64,000 nt of DNA, taken from the NCBI RefSeq assembly GCF_050948175.1, contig NW_027490148.1, positions 1,116,001-1,180,000 on the forward strand, written 5' to 3'. Position 1 is the first letter of the stretch, and every line of letters begins with the position of its first letter. Both the position numbers and the translations under genes were made by a program. Of this stretch, positions 22,311 to 34,750 are shown piece by piece. Origin of the DNA: Xylocopa sonorina. Taxonomy: Eukaryota > Arthropoda > Insecta > Hymenoptera > Apidae. The notes beneath the pieces are model-generated. The model was not told where the DNA came from, did not search any database, and worked only from the letters and a program-made list of their open reading frames with translations.

Positions 22311-24109
22311 AGAACTATTGCAAAAATCAAGTATAATCAATATTACTTCTGCTCAAAGGCTATAATAGAATTGGACCGAAATGGGTACAAAACAGGAAAT
22401 TATATCTATACGTTCTATTCTATGCAAAGGCAAATATTTCAAAGAGAAAAGATGTGTTACTTACAAATTACTTATGTTCCTAGATATCTCACTAATTCAG
22501 GCTTCTTGTCTTGCAGAACTAATCATTCATTTAACATGTAAAGGGGTCGAAGAATAGTAAAAGATTTTTATATTTCATAGTCTCACTCGATACGTCGATT
22601 GGGTCACGTAAAATATCGGACATTAATTGTAACTACATCTTCAGACCTTAAATATATAATTGAAACAACATATTTAATAGCGTTTTAATAACATTTTTCT
22701 AATTGTTTATATCTATGTCTAATAAATATATATTAATCGAATAAGTTGCTTTACCAAAGAATAAAAGTATCTGAGGCTTACAAATCGGAGCATTACGTAA
22801 CAAACGTGCATCACATATATAATATTACATGTAATAAAAGATGAAGACCAAAAAGATCGTACATAAGTTGAATCCACAATGCGGTCATAGAGATACAGAA
22901 ACGGCAAAAATTCCAAACAATAATTTAAAAAATTCAAAAAGGGGAGAGTGAAAATCCATCTCCTTGACGATGATAAGGAACAAGTCTGCCTCATGCACTA
23001 CAATATCCCAAACAGCCAGCGATTGGCACGCCAATGACAGCGGATGGAACGAATTCCGTGACAGAACTGTGCTAACAAAGTGCTCCTACTCAGCTTTCGA
23101 AATGGCATACTGTTAGTACTGGGGCGGCATTCGTATCACGGCACTATTAATGCACCGAGATATAGCACACGGGCTACACGGCCGTGACAATGACACTATC
23201 AGCTCACCATAGCTACACGCGTGGTTGTGGCGTAGGCTGACATTTACTAATGGGGAAGCTGTTTCCATAAAAATTATAAGCAAATATGAAAAATGACTAA
23301 CCTGTGCAATTTATTTATTTTGATTCCAAAATAGATACACCGGCACAAAACAAAGATATAAGAACTCGATTTTATTATTTTCTATAAACTAGCTCGATAG
23401 GGCGATTTTTTCCATAATGTCCATAATTACTTTGTCATAAAAATATATACACTTATATTATATATATTTTCTTCAATTTATTGTTACAAATTCATGCAAT
23501 TGAGGGTTACATTAAATACGATGACAGCATGTTATTTCAAAAATTACACAAGGCGAAGTTAGGGACGCAACAGCATGAATTTTTATTTTATAAGTAACAT
23601 TTTTTTTATAAATAATATTTTTAGTCTATGATGGATTGAAAGAAATATATACGACTCGCTCAATAACTATAAATATAGGAAAACGACCATCAAAATGTCT
23701 ATCAATACTCATATGCTGAACATCTACTGACATCTAACGGTTCTAATTTGTATGAAAGCACAGGTTCCCCATTGCCAAATGTGATCCTGCGTCATTGCTG
23801 AGGAGATTCATGAATGGAGCGATGATACGCGTATCACCATGGTGCTGGTGCTGCGCGATTCGCTTGTCTAGAAAGTGCTGGTAACACGTTCTGGCATTTT
23901 AGTCAACGAATCCGGTCACAGATGACTACGAATCAGTTGACACTCCTCGGAAGTGGCAATATAGTGCCGGCATCGTGTCGATACCACCTTGCCGTTTGTT
24001 ATCTGGGATGCTTTTTAGTGCATTATTCGGAATTGAATTTGAACACATAGCTACTTAATCGCAAATTTGTATGTACTGTGACGTGGTGAAGTCACAAGGC
24101 TCGCTCACA
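22311..24109. other. AT-rich non-coding island DNA
   Basis: Mostly AT-rich, with two more balanced stretches (about 22980-23270 and 23750-24010) that contain no persuasive frame or repeat. A minus-strand 91-codon frame at 22719-22994 is rich in Phe, Leu, Ile and Tyr as expected from AT-rich DNA, and I do not call it. AATAAA at 22721 could serve as a distant polyadenylation signal for the candidate gene. No satellite monomer was recognised here. Confidence 0.6.
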
Positions 24110-24525
24110 CCCCCCCCCCCCTGCTTCGGTTAGTCTAGCTCGCAGATCACCACCCATGCGACAAGCACGACACGGACCATCGCGATAGCTGTATTTGCGA
24201 GGAGCGTGAAATACACGATGGTAGAACATCCCCCCCCCCCCCTTCGTTTCTCTCTCACCGTTCTACGGATTAGACTGGCGAGCTGATGGAAGAAGCGACC
24301 TATAAGACCCCTCTTCGGGGGATAATAAGACCGCAGGTTCGCGGAAGTGCTGTGCGCCGAGGTAGCGTGACGGGCTCGACGGTGGAGGAGTCGGGAAGTG
24401 AGCAAGAAGAGACCCTGAAGCCCGAAGAATAGGATCCAGAGCTCTGCAACGATAAGACCGCTGCCATAGTCCATGGAGACAAACAGGATGGTTCTCGGGT
24501 GTGAGAAGGACCTCTACCCCTCCCC
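24110..24525. other. GC-rich block with two poly-C tracts abutting the satellite
   Basis: Composition changes abruptly from the AT-rich island. Runs of 12 C (24110-24121) and 13 C (24230-24242) are separated by 108 bp. A short hairpin-like CCCCTCTTCGGGGG lies near 24308. On the minus strand an ATG-started 114-codon frame (24474-24130) has two hydrophobic stretches, near its N-terminus and C-terminus, separated by an Arg-rich middle; it has no recognisable family and spans one poly-C run. The block ends TGTGAGAAGGACCTC...CCCC directly against a satellite monomer beginning ATTAGAACTC at 24526. It is probably a transposable-element fragment, class unknown. Confidence 0.45.
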
Positions 24526-27500
24526 ATTAGAACTCTATTGCTTCGATACGTAGACATCTGGAAACGCAATTCCCTAGCAAGGAAGTGTTGCATTTACATT
24601 CTTTAGTAGTGTAGACGAGGTATGAATAACACTTCGCAATGAACATTACATCTAATCATGCAACATAGAAATGAGATGCAATATCGCGTTTTAAGAAGCA
24701 TTAGAACTATATTGCTTCGATAGGTAGACATCCGGAAACGCTATTTCTTAGCCAGGATGTGTGGCATTTACATTCTTTTGAAGTGTAGACGAGGTATACA
24801 TGACACTTCGCAGTGAAGAGTATATCTTATCATGAAACATAGAAATGAGATGCGATATCGCGTTTTAAGAAGTATTAGAACTTCATTGCTTCGATAGGTA
24901 GACATCCGGAAACGCTATTTCTTAGCCAGGATGTGTGGCATTTACATTCTTTTGAGGCGAATACGAGGTATACATATCACTCCACAATGCATATTATATC
25001 TTATCATGAAACATAGAAATGAGATGCGATATCGCGATATATGAAGCATTATAACTTTATTGCTTCGATACGTAGACATCTGCAAACGCTATTTCCTAGC
25101 AAGGAAGTATCACATTTACCTTGGTTTGAAGTGTATGCGAGGTATACATGCTACTTCGCAATGAATATTATATCCTATCATGAAACATAGAAATGAGATG
25201 CGATATCGCGTTTTAAGAAGCATTAGAACTCTATTGCTTCGATACGTAGACAACTGCAAACGCTATTTCCTAGCAAGGAAGTGTCACATTTACGTTGGTT
25301 TGAAGTGTATGCGAGGTATACATGACAGTTCGCAATGAATATTATATCTTATCATGAAACATCGAAATGAGATGCGATATCGCGTTTTGAGAAGCATTAG
25401 AACTCAATTGTTACGATACGTAGACATCTGCAAACGCTATTTCCTAGCATGGAAGTGTGGCATTTGCATTCTTTTGAAGTGAATACGAGGTATACATGAT
25501 ACTTCGCAATGAATATTGTATCTTATCATGAAACACAGAAATGAGATGCGATATCGCGATTTAAGTAGCATTAGAACTCTATTGCTACGATACGTAGACA
25601 TCTGCAAACGCTATTTCCTAGCAAGCAATAGTCGCATTTACATTCTTTTGAAGTGAATACGAGGTATACATGTCACTTCGCAATGAATATTATATCTTAT
25701 CGTGAAACATAGAAGAGAGATGCAATATGACGATTTAAGTAGCATTAGAACTCTATTGCTTGGATACGTAGACATCTGCGAACGCTATTTCCTAGCATGG
25801 AAGTTTCGCACTTACATTCTTTTGAAGTAAATACGAGGTATACATGACACTTCGCAATGAATATTACATCTTATCACGAAACATATAAATGAGATGCGAT
25901 ATCGCATTTTGAGAAGCATTAGAACACTATTGCTACGATACGTAGACATCTGCAAACGCTATTTCCTAGCATTGAAGTGTCGCACTTACATTCTTTTGAA
26001 GTGAATACGAGGTGACACTTCGCACAGAATATTATATCTTATCATGAAACATAGAAGTGAGATGCGATATCGCGTTTCAAGAAGCATTAGAACACTATTG
26101 CTACGATACGTAGACATCTGCAAACACTATTTCCTAGCAAGCAGTAGTCGCATTTATATTCTTTTGAAGTGAATTGGAGGTATAAATGACACTTCGCAAT
26201 GAATATTATATCTTATCACGAAACATAGATATGAGATGCGATATCGCGATTTAAGTAGCATTAGAACACTATTGCTACCATACGTAGACATCTGCAAACG
26301 CTATTTCCTAGCAAGCAATAGTCGCATTTACATTCTTTTGAAGTGAATACGAGGTATACATGACACTTCGCAATGAATACTATATCTTATCACGAAACAT
26401 ATAGATGAGGTGCGATATCGCGATTTAAGTAGCATAAGAACTCTATTGCTACGATACGTAGACATCTGCAAACGCTATTTCCTAGCAAGGAAGATTTGCA
26501 TTTACATTCTTTTGAAGTGAATACGAGGTATACATGACACTTCGCAAAGAACATTATATCTTATCATGTAACATAGGGGTGAGATTCGATAGCGCGTTTT
26601 AAGAAGCATTATAACCCTATTGCATCGATGCGGAGACATCTGCAAACGCTATTTCTTAGCAAGCAATAGTCGCATTTACATTCTTTTGAAGAGAATACGA
26701 GGTATACATGACACTTCGCAATGAACATTATATCTTATCATGTAACATAGGAGTGAGATGCGATAGCGCGTTCTAAGGAGCATTATAACCCTATTGCATC
26801 GATGCGGAGATATCTGCAAACGCTATTTCCTTGCATGGAAGTGTCGCATTTACATTCTTTTGAAGTGAATACGAGGTATGCATGACACTTCGCAATGAAT
26901 ATTATATCTTATTACGAAACATAGAAATGAGATGCGATATCGCGATTTAAGTAGCATTAGAACGCTATTGCTACGATACGTAGACATCTGCAAACGCTAT
27001 TTCCTAGCAAGCAATAGTCGCATTTACATTCTTTTGAAGTGAATACGAGGTGATGAGGATATGAAACATTGAATTGAGATGCGATATCGCGATTTAAAAA
27101 GCACTAGAACTCTATTGCTTGGATACGTAGACATGTGCAAACGCCATTTCCTAGGAAGGAAGTGTCGCCTTTACATTCATTTGAAGTGAATGCGAGGTAT
27201 ACATGCTACTTCGCAATGAATATTATATCCTATCATGAAACATAGAAATGAGATGCGATATCGCGTTTTAAGAAGCATTAGAACTCTATTGCTTCGATAC
27301 GTAGACAACTGCAAACGCTATTTCCTAGCAAGGAAGTGTCACATTTACGTTGGTTTGAAGTGTATGCGAGGTATACATGACAGTTCGCAATGAATATTAT
27401 ATCTTATCATGAAACATCGAAATGAGATGCGATATCGCGTTTTGAGAAGCATTAGAACTCAATTGTTACGATACGTAGACATCTGCAAACGCTATTTCCT

Positions 27501-29401
27501 AGCATGGAAGTGTGGCATTTGCATTCTTTTGAAGTGAATACGAGGTATACATGATACTTCGCAATGAATATTGTATCTTATCATGAAACACAGAAATGAG
27601 ATGCGATATCGCGATTTAAGTAGCATTAGAACTCTATTGCTACGATACGTAGACATCAGCAAACGCTATTTCCTAGCAAGCAATAGTCGCATTTACATTC
27701 TTTTGAAGTGAATACGAGGTATACATGTCACTTCGCAATGAATATTATATCTTATCGTGAAACATAGAAGAGAGATGCAATATGACGATTTAAGTAGCAT
27801 TAGAACTCTATTGCTTGGATACGTAGACATCTGCGAACGCTATTTCCTAGCATGGAAGTTTCGCACTTACATTCTTTTGAAGTAAATACGAGGTATACAT
27901 GACACTTCGCAATGAATATTACATCTTATCACGAAACATATAAATGAGATGCGATATCGCATTTTGAGAAGCATTAGAACACTATTGCTACGATACGTAG
28001 ACATCTGCAAACGCTATTTCCTAGCATTGAAGTGTCGCACTTACATTCTTTTGAAGTGAATACGAGGTGACACTTCGCACAGAATATTATATCTTATCAT
28101 GAAACATAGAAGTGAGATGCGATATCGCGTTTCAAGAAGCATTAGAACACTATTGCTACGATACGTAGACATCTGCAAACACTATTTCCTAGCATGCAGT
28201 AGTCGCATTTATATTCTTTTGAAGTGAATTGGAGGTATAAATGACACTTCGCAATGAATATTATATCTTATCACGAAACATAGATATGAGATGCGATATC
28301 GCGATTTAAGTAGCATTAGAACACTATTGCTACCATACGTAGACATCTGCAAACGCTATTTCCTAGCAAGCAATAGTCGCATTTACATTCTTTTGAAGTG
28401 AATACGAGGTATACATGACACTTCGCAATGAATACTATATCTTATCACGAAACATATAGATGAGGTGCGATATCGCGATTTAAGTAGCATAAGAACTCTA
28501 TTGCTACGATACGTAGACATCTGCAAACGCTATTTCCTAGCAAGGAAGATTTGCATTTACATTCTTTTGAAGTGAATACGAGGTATGCATGACACTTCGC
28601 AAAGAACATTATATCTTATCATGTAACATAGGGGTGAGATTCGATAGCGCGTTTTAAGAAGCATTATAACCCTATTGCATCGATGCGGAGACATCTGCAA
28701 ACGCTATTTCTTAGCAAGCAATAGTCGCATTTACATTCTTTTGAAGAGAATACGAGGTATACATGACACTTCGCAATGAACATTATATCTTATCATGTAA
28801 CATAGGAGTGAGATGCGATAGCGCGTTCTAAGGAGCATTATAACCCTATTGCATCGATGCGGAGATATCTGCAAACGCTATTTCCTTGCATGGAAGTGTC
28901 GCATTTACATTCTTTTGAAGTGAATACGAGGTATGCATGACACTTCGCAATGAATATTATATCTTATTACGAAACATAGAAATGAGATGCGATATCGCGA
29001 TTTAAGTAGCATTAGAACGCTATTGCTACGATACGTAGACATCTGCAAACGCTATTTCCTAGCAAGCAATAGTCGCATTTACATTCTTTTGAAGTGAATA
29101 CGAGGTGATGAGGATATGAAACATTGAATTGAGATGCGATATCGCGATTTAAAAAGCACTAGAACTCTATTGCTTGGATACGTAGACACGTGCAAACGCC
29201 ATTTCCTAGGAAGGAAGTGTCGCCTTTACATTCATTTGAAGTGAATGCGATGTATACATGACACCTCGCAATGAATATTATATCTTATCATGAGACATAG
29301 AGATGGGGTGCGATATCGCGTTTTAAAGAGAATTAGATATCTATAGCATCGATACAGAGATATCTGGAAACGTAATTTCGTAGAAAGGAAGTGTCGCATT
29401 T
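24526..29401 (+). repeat. Satellite array A3 (orientation A)
   Basis: This array starts abruptly mid-monomer at ATTAGAACTC with no decay zone, unlike the outer edges at 1-1700 and 18.6-19.6 kb. About 28 monomers follow, most of them inside a 2055-bp tandem duplication. Two monomers carry internal deletions (GAGGTGACACTTCGC near 26009 and GAGGTGATGAGGATATG near 27048), and both recur 2055 bp later. The terminal monomer before the core has the core-specific CAGAGATATCTGG variant. No gene is visible. Confidence 0.95.
25135..29244 (+). repeat. Recent 2055-bp tandem duplication within A3
   Basis: Unit 1 is about 25135-27189 and unit 2 about 27190-29244. CTACTTCGCA lies at 25151 and 27206, and TGATGAGGAT lies at 27051 and 29106; both offsets are 2055 bp, i.e. 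12 monomers minus 33 bp of shared deletions. Only a handful of substitutions separate the units by eye, e.g. GCAAGCAGTAG in unit 1 against GCATGCAGTAG in unit 2. Confidence 0.9.
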
Positions 29402-29538
29402 TGTGACGTCAGGCGTACCGCCTGCCACCCATCAACATCTTCGCACCCCCCAGCATCAACCCCTGGGCGCATGCAACCAGCCGAACTCGCCTGCAGAACC
29501 AGCAACTGGAAGTATTCGCGCGCGCATACCTGCACGTG

Positions 29539-29694
29539 CTCACTCACACCGAGTTCCGCTACCTCACTCGCACCGCCGAGTATACCTGTCTCGCTCTTAC
29601 CGGGCACCAGTGTCTCACTTGCACCACCGAGTATACCTGTCTCGCCCGCACCAAGGACGGGCAGCCCTATCTCCCTCGCACCGAGGATTCCGTC
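29539..29694 (+). repeat. GC-rich minisatellite with codon-length units (core copy 3)
   Basis: Same six units and 156-bp length as copy 2, with replacement changes in the + frame (LALTGHQC, LTCTTEYTC, LPRTEDSV). Across the wider block most differences from copy 2 change the residue, so the encoded repeat pattern is not being preserved now. Confidence 0.6.
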
Positions 29695-30461
29695 CTGCAG
29701 GAAGACGTGGCCGCAGCCCATCACCTGAATGGGGTCTTTTCCAGTTCCGGGAACAGGATCTGCTAGAACCTATATATTACTTCTAAGCTAGGACATACAT
29801 ACCATATCATGACGCATATATAAGAATTCCTAGATCTAAGTTACACTAAGTAAGATGCGTCCGGCCAGCGGCATGCGCCGCTAGCCCCTCCACGAGCCGC
29901 GGGTCCCCACTCGCTGGACCGCGCGCTCTCCGCCTCGAAACGCGAGTCCCCCACTCGCGGGACCGCGATCTCCCTACCACGAGCGTCCGCGACCGTAGCG
30001 CCCCGCGAACCGAGGAGGTCAGAGACGCGTCTCCAGAGCACACACTCTGACTCGAGATCTCCTACCGAGGAGTCGAAACTTCTAGTTCTAGATCGTTAGC
30101 CACCTCAATGTGGGGTTCAGGCATCGTATTTCTATTTCCATTTTAACTTAGTCTTAGTCTTAGTATAATTCCAGTTCTTGTATACTTTAAACCTAGAATA
30201 TATTTTATTTTTACTTTTACTATATCCAAGTACAAGTTCTTTTACCAAGTCTACTATTTCCACATCCATTAATTTTATCAAGTGTTTATAATACTAGTTC
30301 TACTTTTAACATTACATTTAACTACGAATTCTTCCACGGGTTCTTCCATACAACTGGGGTTGATCTTCATCAAATTGAAGGAGTATAGAAATCGGCTTTG
30401 TGACGTTGAGACCGCCGCTCATCCCTCAGATCTTAGTCGAAAGTACAGAAAAACCTGGTGA

Positions 30462-30863
30462 ATGAATCGTGCTTCCGGTTTGCGAAGAACGCGACGTGCG
30501 AGTAGGAAGAATTTAATACGATCACTTGTGCGTGAATATTTGGAGGGTGTTCCGAGAGTCCTCGTATACCAGCGACCTGCCTTCGCACCAGCCCAGACTC
30601 CGCTTTCCGAAGCGACCGTCGACGCATCCGATCCAGACACCACGACGCATCACGCCGATTATGCCACATCCAGCATCATCGCTGAATTCCGACCGCCGTC
30701 CTCCTCTTCGCTTGCGACTGATCGAGATTTCCGTAGCAGCCAACAGAACGAAATCAGCTACGATCCCAGCAAACGATCCTCCACGCCGTTTCTACGTACA
30801 AATCGAGAGAGAATTCATCGAAAGGTAGGGTCATTCCCTTATTATCGCGAGTATTTCCGCTAG
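30462..30863 (+). pseudogene. Conserved 133-codon ORF in core copy 3, probably not translated
   Basis: ATG start and length are as in copies 1 and 2. Differences from copy 2 include S12R, F18L, D to A, Y to F, Q to P, S to I and C to Y. The 11 replacements to 5 silent changes give no sign of purifying selection. The basic N-terminus (RRTRRASRKN) is retained. There is no recognised domain and no evidence of a promoter immediately upstream. Confidence 0.25.
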
Positions 30864-30983
30864 TGTCGTGTCAGCCGAAATTGTCGGATCCGGTCTTAAC
30901 GCGTTCCCGCGGACCGAATTACCGAAAAATAGGCCTGCGTCGTAAAGCCTCCGGAGCAACGGAAAATAGTTTCACCGGACGTG

Positions 30984-31500
30984 ATACCTCGTATTCACCT
31001 CAAAAGAATATAAACGCGACACTTCCTTGCTAGGAAATAGCGTCTCCAGATATCTACGTATCGAAGAAATAGAGCTGTAATGCTTCTTGAATCGCCATAT
31101 CGCATCTCATTTCTATGTTTCATCATAAGATATAATATTCATTGCGAAGTGTCATGTATACATCGTATTCCTCTCAAGAGAATGTAAATGCGACACTTCC
31201 ATGCCAGGAAATAGCAATTGCAGATGTCTACGTATCGTAGCAATAGAGTACTAATGCTTCTTAAAAAGCGATATCGCATCTCACTTCTATGTTTCATGAT
31301 GAGATAAAATATTAATTGCGAATTGTTATGTATACCTCGTATTCACTTCAAAAGAATGTAAATGCGACACTTCCTTGCTAGGAAATAGCGTTTGCAGATT
31401 TCGACGTATATTAGCAGTTGAGTTCTAATGCTACTTAAATCGTGATATAGCTCCTCATTTCTATGTTTCATGATAAGATATAATATTCATTGTGGAGTGT
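30984..31500 (-). repeat. Satellite B3 proximal segment (B2-type monomers)
   Basis: About three monomers of the older subfamily, with GATAAGATATAATATTCATTG and TATACCTCGTATTC. The second one (about 31157-31333) is nearly identical to the monomer at 17996-18160 in array B2. A transition monomer at about 31475-31540 combines the old left half with the AAATGAATGTGAATGCGAC right half of the expanded subfamily. Confidence 0.85.
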
Positions 31501-31516
31501 TATGTATACCTCGTAT

Positions 31517-33511
31517 TCAGTTCAAATGAATGTGAATGCGACACTTCCTCGCTAGGAAATGGCGTTTGCAGATGTCTACGTATCGTAGCAATGGAGTTCT
31601 TATGATACTTAAAAGGCGATATCGCATCTCATTTCTATGTTTCATGGTAAGATATAACATGATTTGCGAAGTGTTATGTATTCCTCGTCTACACTTCAAA
31701 TGAATGTGAATGAGATACGTCCTCGCTAGGAAATAGCGTTTGCAGATGTCTACGTATCGTAGCAATATCTTTCTAATGCTTCTTAAAACGCGATATCGCA
31801 TCTCATTTCTATGTTTCATGGTAAGATATAACATGATTTGCGAAGTTTTATGTATTCCTCGTCTACACTTCAAATGAATGTGAATGCGATACTTCCTCGC
31901 TAGGAAATAGCGTTTGCAGATGTCTACGTATCGTAGCAATAGCTTTCTAATGCTTCTTAAAACGCGATATCGCATCTCATTTCTATGTTTCATGGTAAGA
32001 TATTATATGATTTGCGAAGTGTCATGTATTCCTCGTCTACACTTCAAATGAATGTAAATGCGACACTTCCTTGTTAGGAAATAGCGTCTGCAGATGTCTA
32101 GGCATCGTAGCAATAGAGTTCTAATGCTTCTTAAAACGCGATATCGCATCTCATTTCTATGTTTCTTGGTAAGATACAATATGATTTGCGAAGTGTTATG
32201 TGTTCCTCGACTACACATCAAATGAATGTGAATGCGACACTTCCTTGCAAGGAAATAGCGTTTGCAGATGTCTACGTATCGAAGCAATAGAGTTCAAATG
32301 CTTCTTAAAACGAGATATTGCATCTCATATCTGTGTTTCATGATAAGATATAATATTCATTGCGAAGTGTTATGCATTCCTCGCCTACGATTCAAATGAA
32401 AGTAAATGCGACAATTCCTTGCAAGGAAATAACGATTGCAGATGTCTACGTGTCGTAGCAATAGTTTTCTAATGCTTCTTAGAACGCGATATCGCATCTC
32501 ATTTCTATGTTTCATGGTAAGATATAATATGATTTGCGAAGTGTTATGTATTCCTCGTCTACACTTCAAATGAATGTGAATGCGATACTTCCTTGCTAGG
32601 AAATAGCGTCTGCAGATGTCTAGGTATCGTAGCGATAGAGTTCTAATGCTTCTTAAAACGCGATATCGCATCTCATTTCTATGCTTCATGGTAAGATATA
32701 ATATGATTTGCGAAGAGTTATGTATTCTTCGTCTACACTTCAAATGAATGTGAATGCGACACTTCCTCGCTAGGAAACGGCGTTTGCAGATGTCTACGCA
32801 TCGTAGCAATGGAGTTCTTATGATACTTAAAACGCGATATCGCATCTCATTTCTATGTTTCATGGTAAGATATATCATGATTTGCGAAGTGTTATGTATT
32901 CCTCGTCTACACTTCAAATGAATGTGAATGAGATACGTCCTCGCTAGGAAATAGCGTTTGCAGATGTCTACGTATCGTAGCAATATCTTTCTAATGCTTC
33001 TTAAAACGCGATATCGCATCTCATTTCTATGTTTCATGGTAAGATATAACATGATTTGCGAAGTTTTATGTATTCCTCGTCTACACTTCAAATGAGTGTG
33101 AATGCGATACTTCCTCGCTAGGAAATAGCGTTTGCAGATGTCTACGTATCGTAGCAATAGCTTTCTAATGCTTCTTAAAACGCGATATCGCATCTCATTT
33201 CTATGTTTCATGGTAAGATATTATATGATTTGCGAAGTGTCATGTATTCCTCGTCTACACTTCAAATGAATGTAAATGCGACACTTCCTTGTTAGGAAAT
33301 AGCGTCTGCAGATGTCTAGGCATCGTAGCAATAGAGTTCTAATGCTTCTTAAAACGCGATATCGCATCTCATTTCTATGTTTCTTGGTAAGATACAATAT
33401 GATTTGCGAAGTGTTATGTGTTCCTCGACTACACATCAAATGAATGTAAATGCGACACTTCCTTGCAAGGAAATAGCGTTTGCAGATGTCTACCTATCGT
33501 AGCAGTAGAGT
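31517..33511 (-). repeat. 7-monomer (1218-bp) repeat
   Basis: The stretch from about 31517 to 32290 recurs at about 32735-33510 with an offset of 1218 bp (7 x 174). For example, CACTTCCTCGCTAGGAAA(T/C)GGCG with the GGAGTTCTTATGATACTT variant lies near 31540 and 32758. Confidence 0.75.
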
Positions 33512-34750
33512 TCTAATGCTTCTTAAAACGCGATATCGCATCGCATTTCTATGTTTCATGGTAAGATATAATATTCATTGCGAAGTGTTATGCATTCCTC
33601 GTCTACACTTCAAATGAATGTAAATGCGACACTTCCTTGTTAGGAAATAGCGTCTGCAGATGTCTAGGTATCGTGGCAATATAGTTCTAATGCTTCTTAA
33701 AACGCGATATCGCATCTCATTTCTATGTTTCATGGTAAGATACAATATGATTTGCGAAGTGTTATGTATTCCTCGACTACACATCAAATGAATGTAAATG
33801 CGACACTTCCTTGCAAGGAAATGGCGTTTGCAGATGTCTACCTATCGTAGCAGTAGAGTTCTAATGCTTCTTAAAACGAGATATTGCATCTCATATCTGT
33901 GTTTCATGATAAGATATAATATTCATTGCGAAGTGTTATGCATTCCTCGCCTACGATTCAAATGAAAGTAAATGCGACAATTCCTTGCAAGGAAATAACG
34001 ATTGCAGATGTCTACGTGTCGTAGCAATAGTTTTCTAATGCTTCTTAGAACGCGATATCGCATCTCATTTCTATGTTTCATGGTAAGATATAATATGATT
34101 TGCGAAGTTTTATGTATTCCTCGTCTACACTTCAAATGAATGTGAATGCGATACTTCCTCGCTAGGAAATAGCGTTTGCAGATGTCTACGTATCGTAGCA
34201 ATAGCTTTCTAATGCTTCTTAAAACGCGATATCGCATCTCATTTCTATGTTTCATGGTAAGATATTATATGATTTGCGAAGTGTCATGTATTCCTCGTCT
34301 ACACTTCAAATGAATGTAAATGCGACACTTCCTTGTTAGGAAATAGCGTCTGCAGATGTCTAGGCATCGTAGCAATAGAGTTCTAATGCTTCTTAAAACG
34401 CGATATCGCATCTCATTTCTATGTTTCTTGGTAAGATACAATATGATTTGCGAAGTGTTATGTGTTCCTCGACTACACATCAAATGAATGTAAATGCGAC
34501 ACTTCCTTGCAAGGAAATAGCGTTTGCAGATGTCTACCTATCGTAGCAGTAGAGTTCTAATGCTTCTTAAAACGCGATATCGCATCGCATTTCTATGTTT
34601 CATGGTAAGATATAATATTCATTGCGAAGTGTTATGCATTCCTCGTCTACACTTCAAATGAATGTAAATGCGACACTTCCTTGTTAGGAAATAGCGTCTG
34701 CAGATGTCTAGGTATCGTGGCAATATAGTTCTAATGCTTCTTAAAACGCG
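33180..34750 (-). repeat. 6-monomer (1044-bp) repeat
   Basis: The monomers with TGTCTAGGCATCGTAG, TTTCTTGGTAAGATACAATA and CGTGGCAATATAG recur with an offset of 1044 bp (6 x 174): open frames start at 33221 and 34265, and again at 33575 and 34619. Confidence 0.75.

Larger units (their letters stand above)
29402..30983 (+). mobile_element. Core copy 3
   Basis: This 1582-bp copy runs from TGTGACGTCAGG (TGACGTCA at 29404) to GGACGTG before ATACCTCGTATTCAC. Its order is as in the other copies: minisatellite 29539, TATATAAG 29817, GC-rich block to about 30045, AT-rich block, 133-codon ORF 30462-30863. It is closer to copy 2 than to copy 1, and its first right-hand satellite monomer (GAAGAAATAGAGCTxTAATG, CTTGAATCGCCATATCGC) is also shared with copy 2. 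Its right arm leads into the 33-kb homogenised array. Confidence 0.75.

Noticed and set aside
22719..22994. 91-codon minus-strand ORF rich in Phe, Leu, Ile and Tyr
   Set aside because: Composition is as expected from AT-rich DNA, with no motif, splice support or neighbour context.
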